Shown: positions 24,013 through 37,019, counted from the stretch's first letter. The stretch: 64,000 bases of DNA from Siphonodentalium dalli (GCA_032622095.1 CP136061.1:136921587-136985586), one strand, 5' to 3'. Program-made: numbers and translations. The notes: generated from the letters alone by a model not told the origin.

Positions 24013-26490
24013 CATCTTTCCAATTCACGATTTCATCGTTTCCGAACTATAGAGGCCCATCCAAGTTGACACAACACAATTTATCTACTGTTTGCAATTT
24101 CTGTACTCGAATATATATATGATTACATAACATATCAATGGCGTTCTGCTTTACATGTTCGGATGAGTCATATTTAGGTTAATTAATTATAGTGCTCAAC
24201 AATATCTGTCAAGATTTTTAAACCGCAAGCATTGCGAGGCTGGTTGATTGTCGCTTTCAGCAAATATGACCATATCGCAGTTACTGGAATGTTGATATAT
24301 GAAGGAAATGCCGATCCCTGGCAAATATTTAAACGGATTCGCGAATCAGTATACCATTACGATTCATTCGCCTGTATCATTAATCTGTGATAACCGGGAC
24401 TCGAACCAGTATCGCCAGTGCAGGGGACATATGGGAATTGATGCACGATCCAGCTCAATGATTGACACACCGTAAGGGGATGGGCTACATTGCATCATAT
24501 GTCGATCTCACTTAATTCAATCCAACATCACATTTTTTTTATGAATAACGACAGAATATACATATCTGATTAAATACCAACGGATATTTTCCTGTTTAAT
24601 ACGTAGAAAACACGAAACATCGGTAGGCTAATTGACGAATGTCTACTTATTTTTATGTTTTATACTATTTTGGTAAAAAATAAACAGACGTTTTTCAATA
24701 TGGGCGTATGTGCTCGCTTAGGGCTCCCTAGACCACTCCGTACGCAAATTTGTGAAGAAAAAGATGTGTTTCATATATACACTTGATAAGTATCATATCT
24801 GCCTGAAATACCTATAGTTATAATAAATAATAAAGATCCACGGTATGACGATTGCAAATCGTAGTTAAAGACGTGTAGACGTCCAAATAAAAAAAACACG
24901 CGCACACAGGAAGTTTCCGTTGCACCAATAATTGTTGCTGACCCTCTAGACAATTGCAATTAGGAATATAAACATTCATTTGGCATGTGTTGTTCCAAAT
25001 GTGTTATTCCACAAACCAAAATCTAAATAATGAATGGTTTCGTAAGCCTTGCCCTTGATATACAACTTTATATGGAACACTTACTGCTATTTTGATATTT
25101 GACATCCAGTGGTGGAGTATTGGCGGGTTTGCCATTCATCACCGGAATTTGATGGTGAACCGATATGTCATATCTTTTCTCAGTGAAATGTTAGCGGGAT
25201 TTGGAACATCTGGTTTGAATCGAGATTTATCAGTGAAATTTCACTGGGATTTCGATATACAAACCGAAATTCCAGCGGGATAGGGAAATTACTAGGATTT
25301 CAAAAAGTCTACATCCGTCATAGTTGTCTCATTACGCAATGTATGCAGTGTACGACGCAACAGTCCAGTTATATTTATGCAACATGTGCTTTAGTTCCAT
25401 TGGGGTTTAGTTCCATCGACGTCAACGATGCCATGATAAATCTCTGAATTGGTACATTATGTTATCTGTGTGTTGCTTATACATTTAGACTTACCCGTGC
25501 ATTGGAACATAAGCCTATATATATGTGGTCCTTCTAAAACTATTTCGCTCGTTGTCTATCTTGACATATTTTCTGTACATTGAATTAACCCATTTGTCGA
25601 AATACAATGGTCCTGTCGTTGCACCAAGTCGCTGAAGTATGCAGCTAGGTGATTGGCTCTTAGCAAACTCGTTGCTTGATGTTGCAATAACATAACATCA
25701 TATTTTAGGATGTAAATATAATGCTACTTTGATAGACAAATCAAGTTCTAGAGCGGATAAAACCAAAGTATAAAACAAGTAAGATGTAACAAAATGTTCA
25801 CGGCGATCTTCATATATATGTAGTGTGTAATCCTCATGGTGCAATATGGAGTACTATTGTTATAATGATCGGTCCAAAAAGTTACAATCATGATTGAGGG
25901 TAGTAAGAGTTAGTAGCAGGATCGGTTACGCACGAGAGTACACTGGCTTCAGAATGTTCTGATGTATTTTGTGTCAAGCATGCATGCATACTTCATGAAG
26001 CGGTCCTGTATATCACGGGAGTGTTTGGGAGGCATAACCTTGTGTGGTCATCCATCTCACATCATGACATGGTGGGATTGTTTGACTGCACAATCCACCA
26101 GGGAGAGTTGGGAGACATACTAACACTCCATTGTATGGTAATGCTTCTACTGTTATACAAATGGAGGTAATGTAGGCATGGCCCATTAGGTAGTCAGCCA
26201 CTATCTCCTGGTGTAGTGTTTGGTGTAAACATATTTATTTTCTCTAAATCATTCACACCAATGAACAAATTGTTTAATATAACACACTGACATTTATATT
26301 AAAGAATGGGATTTGGCAGAGAGATCACGCTTATATCAGCCATATCCCCATGATTTAAAAACATATTTTTATTCAGAATAGAGATTAACAAAGGAAGAAG
26401 AGACAAAATGCATGCACGCAATCATTCTCTCAGTCCAGGACATGGAACAGCGTAACTCTTTCATGCCCTGGCCTTTTTCTTACCTGTGAC
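24013..26490. other. No gene seen
   Basis: Contains a minus-strand sequence with a B-box-like GGTTCGAGTCCC (24395-24407) that might be part of a tRNA-derived SINE; a full tRNA fold is not present. Several open frames have no domain. Confidence 0.35.
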
Positions 26491-26678
26491 ATTTAATTAC
26501 AAGAAAACCATAGTCAGAAATGGTAACGTCACCAAGATCATATTATTAGCCATAAATATAAATTATAATATAATTATAATATAAAATAGCTTTCAAATTC
26601 CATGTGGGAAATTTGGATACTTCCATATACCACGTTTTCCCATTTCTCGTGTTATACATTACATTCTTCAAGCTGTCT

Positions 26679-26855
26679 CTGGTGGGCCCGAATTCGTCCG
26701 GGCTGTTCCCATCTGCTTTCCGGCGAAAGGCGCGATTTGACCTTGAATTGACTATTTTTAAAGTCAAGGTCAGGTCGGGGTCATGATTTGACCCGCGCAA
26801 AACACTCCCCGGACAAAACAAGCCTAGGTATAAAATTTCGTCGAAATCCATCTTG
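26679..26855 (-). mobile_element. Helitron fragment, reverse orientation
   Basis: Read on the minus strand it has the GATTTCGACGAAATTT, GTCCGGGGAGTGTTTTG and GGTCAAATC blocks of the Helitrons at 9712 and 57673. It ends in the hairpin CCCGGACGAATTCGGG followed by CCCACCAG. The diagnostic CTAG is missing and so is the 5' end. Confidence 0.7.
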
Positions 26856-26859
26856 ATTA

Positions 26860-26898
26860 CCACACGATCGCATGCGTTCGAAAGTGTGTGGTAATTAT
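26860..26898. other. Small hairpin
   Basis: ATTACCACAC and GTGTGTGGTAAT form a stem around an 18-base loop, next to the Helitron fragment. Confidence 0.5.
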
Positions 26899-27075
26899 CA
26901 ATATCAGCACATGTGCTAATCTGTGTCGGACTATTTTATTGATGATACCGCTTCGGGGTAACACTACAGTTTTTAAAGCGACCCATTCGCAGCTTTTACA
27001 TCGACCTAATCCCGCATAACACCAGTGGATATTATATTTTCAAGCACAGTATACACCGGCGGCGTTAATTACAGT

Positions 27076-27955
27076 ACACCAATTATTCTCCACAGGGCAC
27101 AGGCGACAGTGTTAATGTACGGGCTATGCTCGATTCCTTGTGAATGCTGGAACTCTCTAACCTAGTCAATTGTGAAGAATGACTCTTCGGACCTAATATG
27201 ACCAACAGAAAAAAAAAAAAAAATATATATATATGTCCGTGTGCCGTTTTGCCACTTTTGATACAACCCTAATTCCGCACAAAATCATCATCACCAAATT
27301 TTCAAACAGACCCCATTAAATGCCAGTTTGTGCGTGCGATTAATTATTTCATAACTTGGCCACTAAACGCTTTATAATAAGAAATCTCAGACTAAATCGG
27401 TCAGAACTGTATATATACCGTAACCAAACCCTGTTTTTCCCCACTCCAATATGTAAACAAAACGCGCGATCTTGCGAGATAAATAGCTCCCGTCTACAAT
27501 GAATCAGAATGTTTATTACCAGGATCAAGGCATCCTACGAGATATCTGTTTGGTTTTAGGACACAATTGTTTTTGCTCATTCACAGGCTAATATACTATA
27601 AGTAATTGGTCATACATCTATGTATAATAATCAAGAACGTTTGACATAAACAAGGTAAATAATTTATTAAATATTGCCGTTATCAATTATCTTTGTACGA
27701 ACCGGTTACGGAAATTTTCAGTTCAGGGGTCAAGTGAGATAACATTCGCTTCAAACAAACTCACTTCTGCCTCGATAAATAGTTTGTCAAAACTGAAATG
27801 CAATTTGTAAACAAATACGATTAACATGCGTTTTAACGAGGTGAGCTTTAATTAAATGAAAGAAGCAATGCTACATAAACTATTTGTCATGGACTCAGCC
27901 AGTGTGTCATATATTTGTGTCAACTAAGGTCGCTTTGCGTGGTAAAAATGAACAG
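27076..27955. other. No gene seen
   Basis: Includes an A-run plus TA microsatellite near 27207-27235. Nothing else is recognised. Confidence 0.4.
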
Positions 27956-27984
27956 TGAAAGTGAAAATTCTATCAAATTCGGAG

Positions 27985-28147
27985 AATCCTATTGAAAGTA
28001 CAATTCTGGGAATTCCGCAGATTCAGATAATGTATACTATTGAAAGTGAATGTACGATTCCGGGAATTCTATCAGATTTCGCGACTCTGTTCGTTTTCGT
28101 GATCATAGGTTATATAGGGCCTATATGACCACGAAAACGAGTCGAGT
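27985..28147. repeat. Short direct repeats followed by a ~65-bp hairpin
   Basis: The block TATTGAAAGT..ATTC.GGGAATTC occurs twice, about 45 bp apart (27990 and 28036). Then GACTC.GTTCGTTTTCGTG pairs with CACGAAAACGAGTCGAGTC around GGCCTATAT, forming an imperfect hairpin at 28083-28147. Confidence 0.55.
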
Positions 28148-28450
28148 CACGATACATGCATCGGTACAAACACATTGTGCATATGACCAGAAAATAAAAA
28201 GATCGCGATTATTCCAACAGAACAGACATGCGCACTACAATTAAAATTACCCATAATTCACTTCACTATACCCCAGGGGCTCCCAATGGGTTATAAATTA
28301 TTTTCAGGCTATCAGTTAATTGAATACTATTTCCTTTTTACTAAACTAAATAAATAAACTAAAGTAAAATAAAGTAAACTAAAATCAATTATAGGACTTA
28401 CATATTATTTTTTGGCATATCTTATAACAAAAACCCCAAAAATAACCATT

Positions 28451-28596
28451 ATTGATACCGCATTCGGGGTAAGACTACAGCTTTTAAAGCGACCCATTAG
28501 GAGTACCACTACAGCTTTTACATCGACCTATTCCCCCATTGGACCAGCGGTTATTATATTTTCAAGCACAGAATACACCGCTGGCGTTAATAAAAT
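28451..28596 (+). repeat. Second copy of the 26943-27075 repeat tail
   Basis: Shares TTTTAAAGCGACCCATT, CTTTTACATCGACCTA and TATTATATTTTCAAGCACAG with the first copy, plus a short extra duplication of the ACTACAGCTTTTA segment. Confidence 0.75.
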
Positions 28597-29924
28597 AGTT
28601 AAAGGCACATATTGTTCAGAAAACAATTTCTGACACCGTTCAACTTAAAAGCAAGACGAAGCAGCGATACTAGATATCACCTTGACATATTATTGTCCGA
28701 AAATGGGCTTTCTTTTGCAACAACAATGGTATAAAGAACAATAAATTAATATTTTGTCATCAGAAGAACTTAACAGTTAGCTTAATAGACAGCTAAAGTG
28801 GTCGATGCTGTGTAATATTTAAGGTTTGCAGAGTCAGAGTTCCAAACACTATGTGCAGCTTTAATTAATTTCCCCATGATTTATGTATTGCTTGCTCAGA
28901 ATGTTATTTTCCCAGTTATGTTATGCTTACATGTTCAGTTTTGCTATGTTATTGTCATTGTCTGCCATCAAACAGCCACCTTTAATAATGAGTCGCTGTT
29001 GGACAGTACATGAACTCAATTGTTGCCTGTATGTGACCCGACCCTCGGCTGATCGAAACGAAAACGAAAATTGCGATGTATATTTGTACAACAGTTTGTC
29101 GCGTTCCATCTTTTTTCCACACAATGGGGATTAAATAATATCTTGTTATGGAAATAGTTGACAAGATTTTAGACGGGTTTGGTTATGGCTGTAAATGTAT
29201 CACTTCATGGAATGCTTGAGTTGTGAAACAAATTTAAGAAATGAGACAATGTTCACCGGTTGCGTGCTCTGGTTTGTGTCCATTTGATTTTCGTTTATTA
29301 TTGAAGAATTGCAAACTCACGATCATAATTTCTGATCGTTGTTTCGGAGTTATGATTAGAATTAATTAGTTTCCCATGCTATGCCTTTCGTGAAACTACT
29401 TGATTGCAGGCACGAAAGTCAACAGCATTTACATAACATGTGATGCAAGTGATTGGAACTCCTCGTCCGCGTCAATTCACACAAAGTCAAGTGCTCTCAA
29501 GCACCTAGTTCTTTGCTCGGAGACATTTTCACATCAGCTGCATGGTTCCGTCTTCCGTATTTGATCGATTTGAACAAGCTTATCCCATACTAACACATGT
29601 GTTCTAGCTGTTCTCTGAATGGCAAACACTTCTGCAGAAATGGTTCATTCATTAATATGTGCATATTTAGTGTATGTACTGCATTAACTCGTATTAACTG
29701 GGTCAGCAACCCAGTACATTATGATAACCGATGTAAAACATAAAAAGGAATTAAGTCAATGTCGTTATGGATTTATGGTCAGTTCTTTCATATATACAGC
29801 GTAACGATGTTAAAAAAAATTAAAAAATTTACTAGCTGTAATTACATTTTATCCCAGTTGAAAACAATACAAACACCATCCACTGACGGACAAATATCAG
29901 AATTCTAAAAGTCCTATAAGCCTA
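28597..29924. other. No gene seen
   Basis: Unique-looking AT-rich DNA with short domain-less reading frames. Confidence 0.4.
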
Positions 29925-29990
29925 TATATGTATGTATGTATTTATGTATGTGTGTGAGTGTGTATGTATGTATGTATGTATGTATTCGCC
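29925..29990. repeat. (TATG)n microsatellite
   Basis: An imperfect TATG array that directly abuts the truncated 5' end of the retrotransposon. Confidence 0.85.
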
Positions 29991-29994
29991 CATG

Positions 29995-31020
29995 TATATA
30001 TCAACTCGCCATATGACCTACATGACATCGATATCCTAACCAAGAACATGAACGATGACCTTGAAAGAGTCGCAGACTGGGCAAATAAATGGCTAGTTAA
30101 ATTTAACCCAACGAAAACTAGGGCAATTTCCTTTTCCCTTACAAATAACAACGTGACCCCGAATTTAAAATTCGAACAAGAAAATGTATTATTTACAAAC
30201 TCACACAAACATCTTGGACTTGAAATACAATCGAATCTAAACTGGAACACTCATATAAATACAATAGCAAACAAAGCAACATCGCGTCTCTCACAATTAA
30301 GAAGACTGAAGTACGACCTAGACCGAAAGTCGCTTGAAAAAATATACATAGCATATATATTACCAATTATAGACTATGCCGATGTAGTGTGGGTACAGCA
30401 ACAGATTACTTATTAAAAAAGTTCGATGACATACATAAGGATGCTGCAAGAATAGTAACAGGATTAACGCGTTCCGTAGATATAAATCGCTTGTTTGACG
30501 AAGTAGGATGGTCAAGGCTTGAAATTCGAAGAGAACTCCACGAGTTGCACACCATGTTTAAAATAATAAACAACCAAGTCCCCAATTACCTCACGTTCAT
30601 GTTGCCACCCCGATCAAGACAAGTTGCCAGTAATAGATATGATATGCGCGAACCTGACAAATTCTATTCATACCGTTCGCATACAGAACATTTCAGAAAC
30701 TCTTATTTACCTAAAAGTACGTTATCTTGGAATAAACTACCAAAGCCTATTACAAATGTAAGTACTCTTCCTGAAGTTAAGATGAATTTGAAATTAATTG
30801 ACCCGCCCACGAAACCTCCCCAATTCTTTATTAATGGTCCAAGAAAACTAAGCATCTTACACTGCAGAATTCGCAACTATTGTAGTGAATTAAAATCAGA
30901 TATGTACAACAATTGTATCTCTGATACCTCTAAATGCACATGGGGATACGAAGTCGAAGATTCCTTTCATTATTTCGTTGAGTGCCCCCTGTATGCTACC
31001 GAAAGATGCGAACTCTTCAA
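29995..31020 (+). pseudogene. 5'-truncated non-LTR retrotransposon ORF2, frameshifted
   Basis: The C-terminal part of a CR1/L2-like LINE reverse transcriptase. Visible landmarks are the DLERVADWANKW segment with FNPTKT, HLGLEIQSNLNW, the thumb-region ILPIIDYADVVW, then KDAARIVTGLTR, WSRLEIRRELHELH and YLPKSTLSWNKLP. The catalytic palm motif and the endonuclease lie upstream and are missing, so the copy is dead on arrival. After the VVW residues (about 30390) the reading frame changes, consistent with loss of one base. A MITE interrupts the end at 31021 and the reading frame resumes at 31520. The clade assignment is approximate. Confidence 0.85.
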
Positions 31021-31514
31021 AGGCACGTGAGGCCTTAGTTGTCGAAAATATTCATATTTGTTCCAATCACCGTAAACAGAAAAACATTAAAACGCATACA
31101 GTTTCGTTCATATATACCATGACCATCGCGTAAACAGCATGTTATCATAAAGATTTACTATATTTTACCTAAGCAAGAGCCTGATTGTGTTACAGAAGAC
31201 AGCACAATGCTACTGGCTAATCACACACAAATGGCATAAACGCTCTTTATTCGTTCCATATCAGGAATTCACCAACAAAGAACGCTCTTTATGTTTACCA
31301 TCATAATATAAACAAACACCAGAAAAGTAACTTTTTATGCTTTTGTTTACATAACATTGGTCAAAGATATGACAATAATATACTGTTTATGCGATATTTC
31401 TTATTTGTATACGGACAAAGTCTGTCTACATTTTGTTGTTCTTTCTGTTTGTGGCGGTTTTTGACGGGTGGAAATATTTTCACAGGATACCCACCGCCAA
31501 GGCCAACCGTACCT
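31021..31514 (+). mobile_element. 494-bp family M MITE, copy 2, inside a LINE ORF
   Basis: Ends AGGCACGTGAGGCC and GGCCAACCGTACCT. It is flanked by TTCAA on both sides (31016-31020 and 31515-31519). The retrotransposon reading frame continues correctly when the element and one TTCAA copy are ignored, which proves insertion and fixes the boundaries. The target differs from the TTAA used by other copies. The length is identical to copy 1 at 2571. Confidence 0.9.
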
Positions 31515-31519
31515 TTCAA

Positions 31520-31658
31520 TAAGATTGCAGCCCACCAATTTATAATATCTAACATTTCCTCCTTACTCACAGGGATATCATCAGAATCGAATCGACGCAA
31601 TGAAATTATTTTCCATTTTGTTTATTCATACATTTCATCAACGAAACGCTTTAATTAG
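31520..31658 (+). pseudogene. Retrotransposon ORF2 C-terminal remainder
   Basis: In frame with the part left of the MITE, this encodes the last ~45 residues of the LINE protein, ending SYISSTKRFN and TAG. The hydrophobic/charged pattern and the position just after the CPLY element of the C-terminal zinc-knuckle-like region fit the usual end of these proteins. Confidence 0.8.
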
Positions 31659-31912
31659 GCCCCCTCCGCTAACAAATATAGGCGAGATCCTCCTTTGCGT
31701 TACAAATGTTGACTATACCTCAGATGAAATTTCAAAAGCAGGGTAGGACTGACAGCAATCACAACCACACCATACATCATCCTGTATATATGTTATGTTC
31801 GTCATCTACGTTGTATTTGTTAAAATGTTAATGGGAGAGGGGCGGATTTAAGTTGTTAAAACTTGTGCCCCGATCCCTCTTGTAATATTATATTACAATA
31901 AAATATGTTTAA
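31659..31912 (+). mobile_element. LINE 3' UTR
   Basis: Follows the LINE stop codon directly. It contains GGGAGAGGGGCGG, CCCCGATCCCTC and a terminal CAATAAAATATG, a typical 3' tail with polyadenylation signal. No long poly-A remains. Confidence 0.6.
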
Positions 31913-32069
31913 ACAAAAGACCTACATGCATCCCCTCCTCGATATATTTTTACAACCTCAGATACGCACCCTCATTTTCGCCCCCTCCATTCAGTTACTA
32001 CATCCCAGTCAAGCAAATTCTGAGACCAAACATAATACCATATATATGCACGCTATTATGCGTTCATAT

Positions 32070-32206
32070 ATTAATAAGGGAGAGGAGCAATGCTCTAAGT
32101 TGACCCCCATCCCTTTTGACTACCCCATATAGTTTCAGACTATATTTGTGAAAGTATATAAGGTATTCATGTAAACTGGGTTCGAATAAAATATGTTCAA
32201 ACAAAT
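32070..32206 (+). mobile_element. Second, degraded LINE 3' end
   Basis: Repeats the order AAGGGAGAGGAGC, CCCCCATCCC, then GAATAAAATATGTTCAAAC seen in the 3' UTR at 31834-31912, without coding sequence. Confidence 0.5.
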
Positions 32207-32632
32207 CTAATTTGTAATATCGTGTATACAAATGTTCTGGTCTGGCAGTGTGAGTTTGGCAAATCAAAGAATGGAAGTGTCGTGAAATATCAAAAATGCC
32301 TAGTCGCGGCACGTGCTCTATGCCGTTTGGTATGCATGGGGAAGCGGCAATGTTGGATCGCAGATGGCGTTTCAAAGTAGTTCGAAATAACAGCAAATAC
32401 GCTATCCTTTAATTATGTTGTCGATAAACATGCATCGAATAAGACACGGGGAACTTATGTCACATTTGTTGTCAGTCGTACGACAGTTCACGTTTTGTTG
32501 CGATATCGTCGTCGTTTCTGAATATGTTATACCTGTTAATAAGTCGTGATATTACAATTATCTAGACGTTGTCGAAAACTAATTATCAATCTCTGACCAA
32601 ATGAATTTTGAATGAAATACACGAGCTGACTG

Positions 32633-32848
32633 TACAGTAATGCCCTAATTAATCGACTCCATAACCACAGCAGAATTATGGGTAATGTTTCAGGATTTAG
32701 TCGGAAATATGGCTTGTTGCATTCATCGGAAAGCTCTCGGGGAGAGCTTTCCGATGAATGACAACAAGCCATATTTCCGACTAAATCCTGAAAAATTACC
32801 CATAATTATGCTGTGGGTATGGAATCGATTAATTACTGCATTACTGTA
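32633..32848. mobile_element. Foldback MITE, family P, copy B
   Basis: TA-flanked, with CAGTAATGCCCTAATTAATC at the left and GATTAATTACTGCATTACTG at the right. The arms are about 100 bp and the centre is GAAAGCTCTCGGGGAGAGCTTTC. It is the best-preserved palindrome of the family. TA on both sides fits a Tc1/mariner-type origin. Confidence 0.88.
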
Positions 32849-35094
32849 GCTGACCTCTTTTATAAATCAAATTCATACGTTGGGGTCTCAGTTATGGACA
32901 GACTACGTTGAGAGCGCATATGGTTTGTAACATGGCCATACTTTGCTAGCCGGGGTCGCAGTGATCAATACTATTGATCTGCGGCGATCAATACGGACCA
33001 GTGGGCGACTTATTTGTATTTAAGAGGGTATATTAGAACGAGTTTTATCCCTCTTTAAATCTAAGAGTAGGGCCGGTCTCGACCTGTGCACGTTTAATTA
33101 GTCAGCATTAGCGAACAGCAGAAGAATAAAGAAACAAATTATTAGTGTAGTTTGCTTAGTTATATCGATTGATTGTTTAGTATTATTGTCCACTTAAAGT
33201 CACAGATGGCCTTCGATATAGGTTATATAATTTTGAAATAACAGTTACCAAATTATGAAAAATTCTCCAAGAATATACTAGTAGTATAGTATGAGGGTAT
33301 GAATGTGATATTATACAAAGTTCCCTTAATGGGGTATATACCAACGAGTACCGTATCTTTAAGAGATAGGACCAGTTTCATATTACCAAAATGGGTGGCT
33401 ATGTGGTCAAGGTGGTGGCAAATAATAAATGACGCGGTGACATGGCTGTTTTACCGATTTCAGCCCTTCTATGTTAACAGTGGTGGTTATTAATTAAGTA
33501 ATGGTATACAGGGTATCACGGGTATGTACTCCGTTATGAATGAGAAAATATTTATTGATACATTTTTATCTGTATAATAGATACTAGAATCCAAAACGCT
33601 TGTTGGACGACACATTCTTGAAACTTACACGAACCTCATATCCCACAAGCAGTATAGGTATCACAAAGTATTGCAAGAAGAATACTTATAAATACAGTCA
33701 TTTTGGTGGGGGGGGGGGGGGGGGGGTGTTTCATTTCCGCCGTCCTTGGTTCACTGTGGGTTGTTATTAATTAACGGTGTAGGGTATCATGGGTATGCAT
33801 TTTGTTGGAAGTGAGTACATACAAGTGGTTACCGTGACAGTCGATCGGTCGTGCATAGAGGTGAGAATGGGCCATGACCGATATCGAGGGAATGCTAATC
33901 TTAGTAATGTACTACGAGCATGACATTCACAGTCAATTATCTAACACATGCTCATAAACACATGGTACAAAGTACACGCGCACATGATGGCATATTTATG
34001 ATGATCACACTATTGCACACATGATAATGATACGCTTAATAACATCTCCCTGTGTTAGTCTTACTGATTGAATGGCATATATTATAACGAAAATGATTCG
34101 CTTATGTAACGACTCCCACATCCTCCTGATGAGTACAACAGCATGAAAGGCAAATAACACGTTGCCTTTCGATTATCGTCAGTTACATTCACATTGCCAG
34201 TTTCAAGATGTGATTGAGCATTTTAGTTGATCCATAGAATGTACAAAGAACGTATAGCCCAAAGCAGAATAACGCGGGTGATCTGGGGATTGCAACACAA
34301 GTCATCAAACTTGGAGCCACTCAGCCCCAGCTGCTGGTGAATCATCAGTGATAGTTTCGAAACAACGTGCATTTGTATTGTTTAATTTGTTGATGTTTGG
34401 AGGGTGATGCCCCAAGTACTCAAGCATAATCAACAAGATCATCATATTAGCGATATGGTTATTGTATGACTATGGGAACAAGCAATTTGGACACTTAAAG
34501 AAGAAAGTGACAGTTATATCTAGCGGGTTGATGTTAATACTTCAAACAATATACCACCGCAAAGCGAACAACGCATATGTACATGTATCTATATTTATAG
34601 CCGCAGAGTGGAAACAATAAGGTGTTTACCAGATTGAGAGCGTCGAGCACAGTGATGTTGATATAATTATATAATATATTTTCATAGATTATGCTGGGCT
34701 GTTATATAATTAGCTGTAACGTTTACTAGTAGTATATCGTGGGCGATGATGACGTATGTGGAACTCTCATATGTGGGTCCTTGTGTGACTGCGTACTATA
34801 GAACTTGATGCAAACAGTCTGCCACAAACAGGGCATGAGCTGAGATGGTTGGATCGTTAATTGCTGCTGTCTCTAACTGCTTGGTTTTTATATTAATCCA
34901 TTTGAGAGGAGGACGACGAGTGCTAACATATATATAGATAATAGCAAAACGTCAACAAAATTACTAAAGACTAAACAATATCAGCACGTTATGCAACACA
35001 CAGATAGCAATCGTATGCAAAGATTATACATAGTCAAGTTGTGTACGCTCTATTCCGATATCAGCCATAATGTCATTTGCATTTATTCTCATTG
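32849..35094. other. No gene seen; G-run and a ~290-bp direct repeat
   Basis: A 19-base G-run lies at 33708-33726. TATTAATTAA..GGTAT..AGGGTATCA.GGGTATG occurs at 33487 and 33765, suggesting an old duplication. There are no coding domains. Confidence 0.4.
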
Positions 35095-35099
35095 AATAC

Positions 35100-35700
35100 C
35101 GTTATAAAAACACTCTGGTAAAAGGCAGGTAAATCATCATTTACCAGGCTCTAATATGGTCAAATGTGGTAAAGTCAGGTTTATAATAAAAACACTCTGG
35201 TAAAAGCATGGTAAACCAGGTAAACTATGGTTTACCAGGCTCTACTCTGGTAAAGTCAGTTTTCAATGAAATACTCTGGTAAAAGCCACGTAAAACCCAT
35301 GTAAAAATGACATACCTTGTAAATTCCGAGTAAAGGCATGGTAAGGTCCGGTTTATAACTCTGGTAAAAGCCACGTAAAATGGACATACCCTTGTAAATT
35401 CCAAGCAAATCATGGTAAAATCAGGTTAACAATGCTATACTCTGGCAAATGCCATGTAAAAGCTATATAAAATTGACATACCCTTGTAAATTCCAAGTAA
35501 ATCATGATAAAGTCAGGTTAACAATGATAAACTCTGGTAATGGTCATGTACACCCATGTTAAAAAGACACACCCTTATAAATCCCATGCAAATAAATGCA
35601 TGGTGTACCCCACTTTATTCTCACAAAATGCTGGTGAAACAGGACATACATGGGTAAAACCCATGTAAATCAGAACATACTGTTGTAAATCACTTCTTCT
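35100..35700 (+). repeat. ~86-bp degenerate repeats with CTCTGGTAAA core, left arm
   Basis: ACTCTGGTAAAA recurs at about 35111, 35197, 35271, 35356, 35440 and 35528, spaced 74-88 bp. Each is followed by CATGGTAAA or CACGTAAA and CTTGTAAATTCC. The complementary motif TTTACCAGAGT appears at 37031 and 37350, so the two arrays face each other. Confidence 0.7.
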
Positions 35701-36280
35701 TGAAAAAACTCTCTTTAAAAAAAACGCTCTTTAAATGTTTGTATTATTTTTTTTTCATTTCTGAATACATCCGTTATTTAGTCAATAAAGATTTCTTCGA
35801 GAAAAAAAATCACTCTTTAAAAAACGCTTTACTTCAAAAGTAGTCAGTTACTTCAAAACGTGGCGCTATACAACATGTTTAAAACATATTATAAGAATTT
35901 ATAACGGCAAAAACACCATATTTATGTTACTGGGACCTCATATGGGCCTTAGTAGATATGACATTGAGCTATATGGCATGTTGCATATGGGGCGGTGGGT
36001 TGAAAACAATTCCTTCCCGACACCCTTCGGAAAGTAGATTCGAGAAATGAAAACTGAAATAAATAAACTTGTCTTGATGTAACTAAAGTCTAGATCATTG
36101 TGTGCATGGAAAAAGAGCGAGCAACTGTCTCAAACATTAATGTGACTATCAATGGCTAGAATATAACTGTCATCACACTGTTCATCAGTGCATCAAGCCA
36201 ATCAGTGAAATATTTACATGTCTATCAACTCATATGATCTGTTACTCTCACAACACCTAAAATAGCCAAGTCTGGCATAG
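35701..36280. other. No gene seen
   Basis: Two CTCTTTAAA motifs near 35712 and 35812; otherwise AT-rich and unique. Confidence 0.4.
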
Positions 36281-36294
36281 TGACTGTTTATGAT

Positions 36295-36745
36295 TTATTA
36301 TAACAGAGGTTGCTCCAGTAGACTAACAAAAGTGTTAATGCATAATGCCAGATGATGGACTGGTTGACAGACTAATCGGGACATGGTTAGAAATAATGGA
36401 ATTGTGTGTATCCTGTACATTGATCAATCTTTAACAAAATATAGTAAAACAATATATATATATCAAAATGTTTCAATGACCAAATGTGCTAAATGAAGGC
36501 TTTATCTCAGATCAAAATGTTTGCGAAGTCCCACAAATGTGGCCACATGTATCTCCGATGCTGAATATAGGCTCCCAAAGGGAGCCTGTTTCAGCTAGTT
36601 TAGTATAATAGAAGTAAGTTGCTCCAGTAGACTAATATAAGTGGTATGGAATATGTTAGATAATGGGCTGGTTGACAGACTAATCAGGAATAGTTAGAAA
36701 TTATGAAATTTTGTGTATTCTGCACAATGACCTTGGTTTACAGAT
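36295..36745 (+). repeat. ~302-bp direct repeat
   Basis: The block GTTGCTCCAGTAGACTAA..GGTTGACAGACTAATC..GTTAGAAAT occurs at 36310 and 36612 with moderate divergence. Confidence 0.65.
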
Positions 36746-37019
36746 GATCAGCAAATTATAAAACATTTTTTTTCAATTAAAACAGCTTCTGAAACAGGTT
36801 AAACTTTTATTTGAACTAACTGAGATCAATCCCAGTCACATGAGTGATATCAGTAGAGTTTTATGCGAATTTAGACAAATTTTAGTGAAATTTGGGGGGT
36901 GGGTGTGAAAAAATTGGGACTAAAACATTGTTTTTTTGCAGGTTTGGGGGTGGTGGGTCGCCGAAAATGCCAGATGCAAAAAAAACGGCATACGTTCCTG
37001 CAAAGTGTTTACTACCCCC

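Larger units (their letters stand above)
26494..27075 (+). repeat. Dispersed repeat split by a Helitron fragment
   Basis: The head (26494-26553, AAGAAAACCATAGTC.GAAATGGTAACG) matches 60022-60083. The tail (26943-27075, CTTCGGGGTAACACTACAG and onward) matches 28451-28596 and, loosely, 60215-60285. In the 60-kb copy head and tail lie about 150 bp apart. Here they are separated by about 390 bp that include the Helitron fragment at 26679, which suggests a later insertion. Confidence 0.55.

Noticed and set aside
24380-24480. tRNA gene on the minus strand
   Set aside because: There is a good B-box-like GGTTCGAGTCCC, but no matching acceptor stem or convincing A box at the right distance. At most it is part of a tRNA-derived SINE.
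30389-31030. A second, independent gene beginning at 30389
   Set aside because: It is the same retrotransposon protein continued after a one-base frameshift, not a separate gene.
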